A DNA stretch of 64,000 bases, taken from Oscarella lobularis. Lineage: Eukaryota; Porifera; Homoscleromorpha; Homosclerophorida; Oscarellidae. Numbering within the stretch: the stretch's first letter is position 1; each line of letters opens with the position of its first letter. A model generated the notes under the pieces. It searched no databases, was not told where the DNA came from, and saw only the letters and a list, made by a program, of their open reading frames with translations. The DNA is taken from the NCBI RefSeq assembly GCF_947507565.1, contig NC_089179.1, positions 2,001,747-2,065,746 on the forward strand, read 5' to 3'. A program made the translations under genes and the position numbers. Positions 34,049 to 44,561 of this stretch are shown piece by piece.

Positions 34049-35145
34049 ATTCGCATCGAGAACCCGGCAACGCTGTAATTTGCTTGAAACCCGTTTCTCT
34101 TAGCTTTCCTTTGCGCCATTAGTTGAGTCTGTACGATACGCAAATGCTTGATACGTGGGCCACACTCAGGTATATTTAGACAGGGTGTATCCCGGCAAGT
34201 TTCAAACGGATTCCAGCGTGAATTGGCTCATTCGAAAGTTCAATCGATGCTCTTTTAGCAGTACTGAAAGAGAAAATAAATTATTGCTTCTGGCGCATGT
34301 CAGGCGATAGACTGTCTTATGTGTAAAATGAGACAAGACTTTTTTCCAAGAAAAACTAGACTCTAATATGAGGATGCACACTGAAAGATAGAGTAACTAC
34401 CACAATCTTTTCAATTTCTGTCGGAATTCTGATTTGAATTTGACCAATTTTAACTTAGCGGTTTTCACGGAATCTCGTCAGGGAAACGCATTAGACGTAA
34501 ATAAGTTTGCTTACTCTGAAAAGGCATTATCCTCGCGTAAGCGCGCAGCAAAGGCACATTTTCAGCAGTTCAAACTGACTTATTCAAAAATTACCAAATC
34601 TTTGCTGCAATTTTTTATAATTAGGCAGGCGAAGGGTTTGAAAGTAAGTTTACCCTTAACCTTTCTTGAAATAACAGGAAAAACTGTATATATAGAAAGC
34701 AAACTTGCGGAAGACTATTGAATACGTATCTCTGACATGAGTCACATGACCTCGTGAGAATCGCTTAGATAGGTTCCAAATGGCGACTGAAGTTGTGGTT
34801 ACTGTTATACCTTTCAGTAGCCATCCAAATATGAGCTCTTAAAAAACCTTGTCCTATTTTACATAGAAGACAGCCTCTCATTCAAGGCGCCTTACAAGCG
34901 CCAGAAGCAATAATTTATTTTCTCTTTTAGTAATGCTAAAAGAGCATTGCTTGAGCTTTCGAATGAGCCTATGCACGCTGGAATCCGTAAAAACTCGCCG
35001 AGATACATCCCCGTCTAAATATACCTACGTGTGACCCAATTATCAATCATTTGCGTATCGTACAGACTCGACAATTGGCGCAAATGAATGCTATGAGAAT
35101 GGGCTTTAGGCGGTACTATAGCGTTACCCGGTTCTCGTTGCGAAT
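34049..35145. mobile_element. Large inverted-repeat (foldback) element
   Basis: Arms of about 290-300 bases (34049-34340 and 34847-35145) are inverted copies with moderate divergence. Shared segments include GAGTCTGTACGATACGCAAATG, AGGTATATTTAGAC, GGATTCCAGCGTG, GCTCATTCGAAAG and GAGAAAATAAATTATTGCTTCTGGCGC, in the same order in both arms. The 0.5-kb centre has a frame of 95 codons (34434-34721) without known motifs. The left arm lies next to an ISL2EU-like terminus (33945), so it may be a non-autonomous derivative of that family. Confidence 0.8.
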
Positions 35146-35481
35146 ATATACAAACATGCATGGTGTCCCAATACGAGAGCATCCTCTCTGCAGCAGGACC
35201 CAAAAACGAGAGAGCATGCGCGACGAGTCCATTGTTACCTCAAATCACGAGACAAGAAGTCGGTCCTGCGAGAGTTTCTGCCCACGGTGAGGCGTCATAA
35301 GACCTATAGGCCGACGGTAAGGATACTGCAGGCCTCAATCGAAAGATCAAACACTAGCTTTTGTATGAGAGAAATGTCTTCGAGAATCTCGGTGATGGCG
35401 TGTTTTGAGATAACGGGCACCGAACCGGTAACCGCAAGCAACTTTGTTGTTGTTTTTTGGTTCCGAATATGTGAATGCTTA

Positions 35482-37136
35482 CCGTATTCCCTCACATAAA
35501 GGCGCATGCGCTTATAAGTGAACTGAATAAGCGCATGCGCCTATAACTCGAGTACAAGCGCATGCGCCTTTAGGCGAGGGATAATCGTCCGTCGGGCAGC
35601 ATCTGTACACGCGACATGCATCGCAAGTCCTATTCTCTTGAATTTAAGCGTCAGCTTCTCGACTCTCTCAAAGAAAACGACGGAAATGATTCAAAAACGG
35701 CGAAGCAGTACGGAATTCATCGAAAAGTCGTGCAGAGGTGGCGACAGCAGGAGAGCAGGCTTGATGAAGCATCCGAAAGGCGTGACGTCTCTACGCGCAA
35801 AAGGAGACGCCTATTCCGAACCGGACACTTGCACGGAAGACATCCTGAGTTAGAGAAATTGCTTGTTGAATGGATCAAAGCTCGAAGGGAGGAACGAATA
35901 ACAGTTAATGGTCCTGACGTACAGTCAAAAGCACTGGAATTGTACGAAACGCTTCACGGAGTTTCTCCCGAAGGACAGTTCAAGGCGTCAAAAGGATGGC
36001 TTAGCAGGTTTCTGAAACGAAACGATTTGTGCACACGCGTCATTACTTCTGAGGGCCAAAAGATTCCCACTGATGCTTCCGATTTGGCAAAGAAATTCAT
36101 TGACGAGTGTCAGGTTTCTCTCGCAGAGAGAGAATACCCAATGTTTGCAATTGGGAATATGGACGAGACTCCCATGTGGTTCGACATGCCCTCAAACCGA
36201 AGCATTGATTTTAGAGGGGTGAAAACTGTCTTATCAAAAACGACAGGGAAGGAAAAAATGAGATACACTGTCGTTTTGGCCGCGTTAGCAGACGGAAGTA
36301 AACTTCCTCCTATGCTGATTTTTCGTGGACTGAAGAATGTTCCGAAAGTTCAATTTCCCTCTGGCGTTGTAGTCCAGGTTTCCAAAGGCGGCTCAATGAA
36401 CACGGAGCTCCTAGAATACTGGTTGCAGAATGTTTGGAAGCGCCGAAAGAATTCTCTCTTTCGTCAACCAGCTGTTTTGGTTCTTGATCGTCACGCCAGT
36501 CACCTGCATGCTCGAATTCAAAATCAATTGACACGAGAACATCAAACTAGAGCAATTTACGTCCCTGCCGGAATGACGCCACTACTGCAGCCGTGTGATT
36601 TGTCTTGGAACAAGCCATTTAAAGACGCGATGAGGAGGAAATGGAAGGATTGGCTAGCCGATGGGATTAGAGAATATACTAGGGCCGGCAACCGAAAATC
36701 CGCTTCGTACAAGCAGGTGGCAGAATGGGTGGTCGAATGCTGGAGATCACTTGACGCGGAAATTATAGCCAAGTCATTTGCGCAATGCGGCATTGTGCAA
36801 AGTACCGCCCAAAGCGATTTAATGTTGCACAGTCGTCTGGCTGCAATGCTCGGTGGTGAAGATGTTAGCGAAGAACTATCGCAGTCTAGCGACTCGGAGT
36901 CCGACACCACAACGTTCACCGATAGCGATGAAGATTCACGTTCAGAAACTGATGGAGATGACTAGGACCTGTCCCCACTGTCTGTTTACCTATGCATTAG
37001 CAAAAACAAAAATAAAACAAAAAATTTTATACAAGCGCATGCGCCTATAAATGAGTTTTAGAGATCGTTTTCTTCGGAAAGAAAACAGGCGCTTTTTCAC
37101 TTATAAGCGCATGCGCCTTTATGTGAGGGAATACGG
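35482..37136 (+). mobile_element. Intact Tigger/pogo-type element
   Basis: The element is bounded by perfect 39-bp terminal inverted repeats (35482-35520 and 37098-37136, starting CCGTATTCCC) and flanked by TA on both sides. Length is 1,655 bp with one intact transposase gene (35616-36965). Five copies of the palindrome GCGCATGCGC lie near the ends (three left, two right). Everything needed for movement is present, so this is the best candidate in the window for a currently or recently active transposon. Confidence 0.95.
35616..36965 (+). CDS. Pogo/Tigger-superfamily transposase, intact
   Basis: A 449-codon frame from ATG 35616 to TAG. Residues 1-45 form a Psq/HTH-like DNA-binding motif (YSLEFKRQLLDSL ... 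YGIHRKVVQRWR). Residues 72-140 form a CENP-B-type helical domain (ELEKLLVEWIKARREER ... ASKGWLSRFLKRNDL). The DDE core has IGNMDETPMW (Asp183), LVLDRHASHLH (Asp291) and LQPCDLSWNKPFK (Asp328), a D36D spacing for the last pair. An acidic Ser/Asp-rich tail (about 415-449) closes the protein. It would bind the GCGCATGCGC sites or the terminal repeats and cut at TA. It is not closely similar to the broken Tigger protein at 4.6-6.2 kb. Confidence 0.95.
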   Translation: MHRKSYSLEFKRQLLDSLKENDGNDSKTAKQYGIHRKVVQRWRQQESRLDEASERRDVSTRKRRRLFRTGHLHGRHPELEKLLVEWIKARREERITVNGPDVQSKALELYETLHGVSPEGQFKASKGWLSRFLKRNDLCTRVITSEGQKIPTDASDLAKKFIDECQVSLAEREYPMFAIGNMDETPMWFDMPSNRSIDFRGVKTVLSKTTGKEKMRYTVVLAALADGSKLPPMLIFRGLKNVPKVQFPSGVVVQVSKGGSMNTELLEYWLQNVWKRRKNSLFRQPAVLVLDRHASHLHARIQNQLTREHQTRAIYVPAGMTPLLQPCDLSWNKPFKDAMRRKWKDWLADGIREYTRAGNRKSASYKQVAEWVVECWRSLDAEIIAKSFAQCGIVQSTAQSDLMLHSRLAAMLGGEDVSEELSQSSDSESDTTTFTDSDEDSRSETDGDD

Positions 37137-37139
37137 TAG

Positions 37140-37865
37140 GTGAATATCGTAGAATGCTACCGTTTTGGGTAACAGTTGATTTCGCGCGTCAGCTGAGTCT
37201 ATTCGATCATCCCGTACGATCATTTCGCGGATTTTTTGTTCGGTCGTCGCTCTTCTCTGCTTTCCGATGGAAACCGCTTCTCCTTGTGTTTGCTCTTCCG
37301 AAGAAGGTGTTTCTCCTCACGCGATGCGAGCGAGTAGCAGCACCGAGTCTGAATGCGCTAGGCTAACTGCGGTCTACGCCGCAAGAGACGCTCGTCTGCG
37401 AGGGTACAAAAACGATGTTACTCTTTCCTTTTGCCACAGCAAGGAGGCTCTCACTCGGTCGATGAAATGCGCGGCTGCTTCGTTCTCCTCGTCGAGATGC
37501 AGTTCGAAACTTCGTCCTTGCCCTGAGCGCCTTTTCGAAGTTCTCGATGACCTCAGTTGCTGCGTCTCCGCGCACTTGTGCAGGCATCAGGAAGAAATTG
37601 TAGATTATATAAAAGTAGTACAGGAGCACCCGCGATATACACCCCGCCAAAACGTGCCGCGGCTGTGGGGGGTGCGGCTCCCCAGATACGGAATGAAGCT
37701 GGCGAGGTGATTGACTGCTACTATTTCCTACTTGTTTGACGCGAATCGTATTCAGAACGCACTCGATAGGACGAAGGCGGAGTTGCCCGCGGCTCGTGCT
37801 GAAATCAAGGAGCTAAAAAATTGAAAAAGGAGAACAAGCTAAAAGAGCTAAAGCAAAGTCTAAAA
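37140..37865 (+). CDS. Unidentified frame at 37267-37710
   Basis: A 147-codon frame starts at ATG 37267 and contains a Cys/Ser-rich centre and SAHLCRHQEEIVDYIKVVQE. It could be an early exon of the DUF6589-like gene that follows, but no splice link is clear. I do not recognise the sequence. Confidence 0.25.
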
Positions 37866-40480
37866 GTAAGCCACAAATACTACTGAAATTTGAAGATTAC
37901 TTACTAAGCTATATATCCGGGGACTCGCGTCCTCATCTGTTTCAAAATTTTCAGACGGCTTTTTACAGGCATCTGTCTTCTCGCGGAGACAAGCTATACT
38001 TTCCGGTTTTGATGAAAACTTTCTGCGACAAACATGCTCCAGGATTGTTTGAGCCGCTAGAGCAAGCAATAACAAGCAAATACCGAGGAAGCAGCAAGAA
38101 AGAAGACCTTAGAAAATTGAGAGTCGTTAGCGTTCTTCATCAGCTTGCATACATGAGCAATCAGGTCAGAGAACTTTCTAAAAATGACCTAAATATTTGA
38201 TTATGCAGAAAAATACGGGTTTTGTTAACGAACTAGGGCTTCACCAGTCTATTTCCGGGTGTTCAGAAGCTCCCTTTGAATGCTGTCGAACGATCGGCAT
38301 TAGCGGACACCCAGAGACAATAAGAGACTTCAGGAAAACCTGAGAAAAATAATCCAAGACTTGTAAAAGAATACCTAGATTCTGCAATTATAAATGAAAT
38401 GTAGCTTTACTCACTGCTTGTTTGAAAAAATAACTTTGGCATCTTCAGGCTTGGAATTCTAGTGATCAATGATTTTCATGCAATTCACACTATTCAAAGG
38501 CCGACATCTGCCACGACGTCCACTGCAATACACATTGCTACGTCACTTATTGACATCCAGTCGTCAATCAACGCAATACCTCTTCCACTCCATCCCATTC
38601 ATTATTGTCATAGAGCGGCTGCATTACCTGGTGAAATTAATATCGGAAGAACTGTCGACTACATCGTGAATACCGCACGCCCTTTCACTTGTACCTTCCT
38701 TGCAACAGCGCCCCAGTCCTACTTATCCCTTGACACGTCCAACCTACAAGATTCACTTGAAAGTCTTAGGTAGCCTACTAAATTAGCTCACCTAAAAATT
38801 GTGATAGATGCTATACCACACCACGGCAAAAAGAACTAGATCTTTTGAAAACTGCTCGACTACTTTATGAAACCGAACAACCTCTCAAGTGTTTTAGCCT
38901 GTGAAAATTTCCAAAACAATGTGCTAAGGCCCCGCATTATTAAATCAATGGAAAACTACGTAAGTGTCATTGAAAGCATTTTTAGCAAATACCAGTCAAT
39001 TGGCAATTACAGTGCCAACTACGTCATTCCTTCAGTTGGAGATTATCCAACTTTTTTACTCAAAAAATTATCGCTCAGGTAAGGTGAAATTTGCATACTA
39101 TCCTTTATAAAAATTTTGTGTACAGTGCTTAGAAAGCCGCGCCTATTTACGGTCGGTTCTTCCTATGTTAGGACCCTTTCACATATATTTGAACTCGGTC
39201 GAAAATGTTATTAACCTAAACCACTTATTTTTTGCAGGTATCTACCTTATCAGAGCGGGTTTCAATGCATCAAAATTTCTTCTTTTCTTCTAGAATCATA
39301 CAAGCATCTTTTTGGGAAAACAAGCAATTGCCCAATAAGCCTCACTTCACGAGATCATCAGTGCTGCTCTCTTCCCTTTTTTGTGGATGGCTCAAAATTC
39401 GCCAACCATTCCTAGAACTATTTGGCCTTTGCAAGGACGTCGAATTTTTTATCACTTCGTCACCTTCTCGACAGCATTTCGCCACTTGTTTTTTTTTCTA
39501 CTCCGCAATACACCGAGGAAGTAACTACTCTCTCTGGAAAAAAGCGATGGTTCGGCTGACGGAGATGTTCATCGCTCAGAAAAGGCATAATTACAAAAAG
39601 CTATGTTATCAATGATCAGCGATTGCCTTCATCATGAGACTGTTATTCAGGAATGGGACTCCGTATTTGGTTCCTACATGAATGTTTTTACCTAGAAAAA
39701 GGTCGAAGTGTTTCATTCTCTGCTGCGCATGCAAATTCAAGTGGGGGCAAATTCTGACCAAATCTCTGAATTTGCTCACGTTCTCAGCGCCAAAAAGTTT
39801 GACAGCGAATTTTCGCAACACTTTTTGGCTGCCCACAAAAGGAAGCCTACTAAATACGACGGCAGCCATCTAGCAGGAAAAACTGCGCATTTTCTCGCAC
39901 AAAAAAATTGAAGAACTTTACAGCAATCTTGGGAAAGCAAGCGAAATTGCCGGAAATTCAAGATCGAACAGAACATACCGCCTGGCAGTCATGGACTGTG
40001 AAATAGATCAGAGCAGCATGCCTCGACGGATAGACCCCCTTCCAAGGACGTTTTGTGCGATTAAGAAGGCTGCACCCAAGAAACTACGGATACAGCAACT
40101 ATTTTGAGCTTCGGGCCCTGCTTTCATGCCGCTTGTCAGGGGCCTCTATGGTATGCCGAATATGCGAGCGTTTCATTATTGAAATAATAAAAAGTCTAAG
40201 CTCATGTCACAACAAAAGTCTTACGTACTAGAAAAAAAAGTCGAGGACGTGGCAGAAAACTCCGCAGACGAAAATTCCGATGATGAATTTGACGAAGAAA
40301 GGAACGACTACTACGGCTCACCTGAATTCGAGGATCATTTGGCTGCGATGACTAGGCAACGTCGAAGAACTTCACAGTACATTTCTGAAAAACAGAGAAA
40401 AGCTTCTGATGCACCTCAGAGGTACAACATCGTATCATTTGCCAAGCCGCAGGTTAGTTCATCTAATATATGGTGATTGC
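37866..40480 (+). mobile_element. DUF6589-like transposon protein, multi-exon and decayed
   Basis: Exon-like blocks in order: ILLKFEDYLLSYISGDSRPH to LRVVSVLHQLAYMSNQ (37866-38164), a 44-base intron (38165-38208, GTCAGA...ATGCAG), then NTGFVNELGLHQS. After an acceptor near 38448 comes LGILVINDFHAIHTIQRP, then ANYVIPSVGDYPTFLLKK (about 39010-39070), VEVFHSLLRMQIQ (39700-39740) and an acidic C-terminus (40204-40451) with a GTTAGT donor. The DDFH.IHTIQRP and (V/I)PxxGD segments recall DUF6589-type proteins abundant in fungi and early animals. Stops between blocks (around 38341, 39615, 40107) show decay. A second member lies at 60.2-61.3 kb. Confidence 0.5.
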
Positions 40481-42228
40481 ACCCTGGCTGTGACTCTTCA
40501 CCTGTACAGTACTAGAAATGAAGAAGATTTGTGGAAGCACGTCTACCATTCGTCAAATATTATGATATACACGCAATTAGTCGCAATACGTAGCAGCACA
40601 TGCACTATACTACAAATACATATAAATGTATATATATAATATATCTTCGTCAGACTTGGCTCCGAATTGCAAGCGTCGCTGCGAATCAGCGAAAACCACG
40701 ATCCGATTCTAGTAGAAAACAAGTTAGGTTAAAGATTAAAATACCTTGCACATCGCGTAAACGGTCTCTCTCTTTAGACGAAGGTGGCTAAAACCAGCGA
40801 TCAGAAACGACTTAAAAACAAACAATGACAACGTCAAAAAATAGTTAACTATTGAGAAAATTCAATTCGAACCGAAAAGACGCGTTGGGCAAACAGCGGG
40901 CAAGAAAACGGCAAAAGAATCGCATCTTGTAGCCTAGAACCAAGTGCGCATGCACCGTCGTTTTTGGGTCCTGCTCCTCTCTGCCACCCAGGAAACGTGC
41001 GCTACCCAGTGGGTGTCACATACGACACAAGATAACACTAACTCACAACTCCCTATGACGTCACACAATATCGTCCAATTACTAACTATCTGTCCCTCTA
41101 TTAGACGTTAGACGGCGATATAGCTACGTAAGTGTTTCTAGATAGTGCGGCGTAACTGTTGATTCAATTTTTAAAAAAAATGTCAGAATTCCAACACAGT
41201 CGTGTATAAACGGTTAATTTACAGTACAGGAATTTTTGATCTAGAGAAACCAAAATAGGAACAGTAACGAGAAATAGAACGCATACTCTCGCCACAATTC
41301 CCTCTTTTCGCTTCATTTTGTAGACCTTGAGCTCAGGTAGACGTAATCAAAATTACGCGCGATCATTGCCTAAAATCTCTTGCGACTAGAAAATATGTTT
41401 TTATTCTTAATTTAGTAAATTTTTTAAGAAAATAATTTTTTAAGCAAATAATCTTTTTTCTCGGTAAGTTGTGCTTTGACGATGTAATATGCAGTTTTGA
41501 CGGCGAAGGGCTTTGCCGGATTCATTATGGCCGAAGTAGGTGTAACAGTTTTTACGTGAGGATTGCCCAGTCTGCAAAATGACAAAAATAAATAATTAAA
41601 TATTAATGTCTTTTACTTGTATTCTATGAATTCTTGGAAGAATTCGAGGGAATGTGGATAGAGAGGAAAAGAATATTAGCTGTCGCGATTCTCTTACTTC
41701 TTCCCAGAGAACTGTTGAAAAATACGTGATACAGAAAAATCACTTTGTAGCTTACACTTTACTTTCATTATTAATTCATATTAAGAATATAATTAAGATT
41801 TAGCCTATCTTCCGTTGCTGCCTCCAGAAACAGTCGCTCAGTCAAATCAAAAATCTTTTTGTCAAAAGTCCACGCCATATCCGTATAGCACTGACTTTCG
41901 ACGTTGGTTGTCGACGCCGCCACTCGAACGTCGACATCGGTTGTCACCGACGCCACTTGAACTTCGAAGTAGGTTGCCACTTGAAAGCCGAAATCGGTTT
42001 TCGAAGCGGAAACCACTGTCGGCGACGAAGCACAGACAAAGAAAGCAATCATGTCTACAAACTCTTGTAGTCAGCAGGACCTACCGGTCACATAAGACTG
42101 CCCAGATCGCCAATCATCGTCGTTAGATGTTCGGAGAATTGCAGCCGCGGTCAAATTCATCATGGAATGCCAAAGGGGAAAAAGTATAAATAAAGAAGAA
42201 CAGATACATATATAAATAAAGTGTAACA
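40480..42228. other. No identified gene; one coding-like minus exon
   Basis: At about 41415-41577 a minus-strand frame after a TTTTGCAG acceptor reads MNPAKPFAVKTAYYIVKAQL, which looks coding but is unknown. At 41771-42052 a minus frame has repeated VAS-TTDV-type segments. At 40957-41050 there is sequence related in inverse orientation to the CGTTTTTGGGTCCTGCT and CCTGGGTGGCA segments near 35.2 kb and 57.9 kb. Confidence 0.35.
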
Positions 42229-42230
42229 TA

Positions 42231-42605
42231 CCGTACTCGCGCGATTACAGCCCCTGGGACTCTATTGTTTCAAAGGTCTTCGGACACGGGGCTCTAATCG
42301 AGACTGGGGCTCTAATCGAAATGGGGCTTTATTGTTCCATTCGGTACAATGACAAGCCACAGTACGTACGACAAGCTTGTAATTTCAATGACAAGACACG
42401 CTATTCATTGTCTGTATTTTGGTAAGTGCGGCTATTTTGCGGTAAACGGCTTTCACCTTACATGCCATGATGCCTGTAGTAATCTCAAATACAGCCCCGG
42501 GGCAGTATTCGAAATGGGGCTTTAATTTTTCAACTCGTGGAGGAAGGGGGCACTAAACGAGAGGGGGCTCTAATCAAGAGTGGGGCTTTAATCGTGTGAG
42601 TACGG
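42231..42605. mobile_element. 375-bp MITE with TA target duplication
   Basis: The ends are inverted repeats (CCGTACTCGCGCGATTACAGCCCC at 42231-42254 against CCGTACTCACACGATTAAAGCCCC on the opposite strand at the right end), flanked by TA on both sides. Inside, GGGGCTCTAATCGA-type units repeat in both halves. There is no coding potential. Ends starting CCGTA and TA flanks suggest a pogo/Tc-type parent. Confidence 0.85.
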
Positions 42606-42639
42606 TATATATAAAAATACACAGTATATGTAAGGAAAA

Positions 42640-42800
42640 CGTCTCATATATATTTAGCTGCCTTCATATATATATAAACAGTAAGCTATTCATATATAAG
42701 AGTCAGAGCGACTCATATATATAAAAGTGTGAGGAACTCAAATATATATAAAAGTCAACGGCCGTATATATACAAAGTCTGAGCGACTCGTACAGTGCGG
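42640..42800. repeat. AT-rich tandem repeat
   Basis: About five degenerate units of roughly 28-32 bases contain CTCATATATATAAAAGT with AGTC.GAGCGACT between them. Simple-sequence DNA next to the MITE. Confidence 0.7.
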
Positions 42801-43129
42801 TGCAAAAGTATAAGCCACTAGCACGTATATAACTATAGTAAACCATCAACCGAAAACTTTAGGTTTTACCGGTAACAAACATAACCTAAAGATATTCTTC
42901 CTACACTTACCTTTTTGAAAATAATTTTTAGAATTTCCTACTTAAACTCGCCATGCTACTGAAGCATTTTGCCAGTTTTCCAGAGATTGGTTAAAAGGAA
43001 AATTGGTTCCAAATTTAATTCCATTTTAAACATAATTAAGACTAAACCGGCACTTTTTTCGTGACGCCAGACAGGGATTTTGTCATTATGTACGGGTGCT
43101 AAGCCTAGCGTTAGTTTTACGCGATTCAA

Positions 43130-44528
43130 ATGAATGAGCATCGCCAATCTCTGCTTTCCCTTGGCCGAATTTGCGCAAAACTGCTTTCCAGACGGTCCAG
43201 ACGTCAGTATTCGTGCCAAGATCACGTAGAAGCTATTCAAGACGCTTTCGATGTCGATGTCGCGACAGATCAAGCGGAGCTACACCCTCTCAGCGTGTGC
43301 GAACAATGCTGGGTGATCGCGAAGCGTTGGAAGACAGCCAAAAGCACCGGACGACTGTATCGCCCGATCCAGAAAGCTGTTTCTAGGGAAGATCATGACA
43401 GCGGCGGTTCGTGTTTTGCATGCGAAATGCGCTGCAAAAATGCAAAGGGTTGACCTCCGGCTGAGCGGGCAAAGGTTTCGGGCCGACCTAAGAAAAACAG
43501 TGTGCAAGCTCTAGAACGCTTTCTCCACTCTATATGGCTCCGCCCTCCTTCAAACGACCGCAAGTTCTGTATCCGGATCTCGTTCTCCATTACAATCACC
43601 CGGATTTTGTGGCGCTCCTTCTTTGCCCTGAGTGCAAAGACGTTGTGGACAGATCTGTCACTTCAGAGTGCCAGCATCTCGATTGCTTGACAAAGCAATA
43701 TCGCGATCTATTACCGGGAGCCAAATGGATGTGTCCAACAAGAAACTGCGAGCAACTATTGCTGGAGGGAAACTCTCCGAGCGAAGACGTGCTATTTAAA
43801 AGAGTTCACGAACTGGAAACGAGCGTGCGATCATTGAAGGTGCGTATATAGAGATTTTGATATGCTGCTCTAAAGATTCAATCTTCAATTTAATAGATGC
43901 GTTGTCCTAACGGCTGTGAAAATATTTTCACTCTCGAACAATTTGAGAGCCATTTGTGCCCGGAGGAGGGGGAGGACCATGACCTAACTTCAGGTCCACT
44001 TGCCCCTCCCACTATTTCGCAATGCACTCCGCGTGCAGATACGCTTGCAGACGTATTGTGAAAGACCGTAGAAACGCCTACGACGGTCGAGAAAGAAACA
44101 GCAGCCAATATAGTGTAAAGAATGATCACGTCGTCGTCCACTGAAGCAAACGACGTGAAAGAAATCCTGGCTGGAAAACGCGGAAAAGTAATTTAGTGTT
44201 CGGCTTTTTTTCTGCACTATGTCATGTTGTTAGAAAATGCAGTTTGTGCGAACCGCAATGCCACGCGATCCGTCCCATCTCGCGTCCGACAGAACTGTTC
44301 GCCAGAGAACAGCTGTTTTAGAAAGAATTCGTGCTGTCGTTAGCGGAAGAGACGCGGGAGACTTGAGCTGTCGCGCGCAGATGAGGCATGAATTGGCTCG
44401 CCTGCCGAAAGAAGACCGCCGCCTTTTGCTAAAAGATGCTGGCCTTTCGGTGCTTCCAAACAACGTCCTTGCTCCAGGAACTGGCCTGGCCCTTAATTCG
44501 TTTTTGCAGCACTTTTGCGCGACGTTTT
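43130..44528 (+). pseudogene. RAG1 N-terminal-like zinc/RING protein gene, mutated
   Basis: From ATG 43130 the blocks follow the order of the RAG1 non-core region. LGRICAKLL comes first, then VEAIQDAFDVDVATDQAELH with HPLSVCEQCW, the RAG1-like D...F.(I/V)DV..D...(I/L)HP...C..CW pattern. SGRPKK follows in the same frame after a TGA (43451-43453). A RING-like block then gives LLCPECKDVVDRSVTSECQH and WMCPTRNCEQL in another frame. After an intron (about 43839-43896), MRCPNGCENIFTLEQFESH resembles the following zinc finger. Two more in-frame stops (near 44058 and 44116) and a second intron (about 44190-44231) precede QRTAVLERIRAVVSGRDAGD (44237-44528). No RAG1 core transposase (DDE) is present. 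A TRAF-like RING protein is the alternative reading. Confidence 0.55.
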
Positions 44529-44561
44529 TTGACAGCCATCTTTACTTTGGCAGATTGCGTC

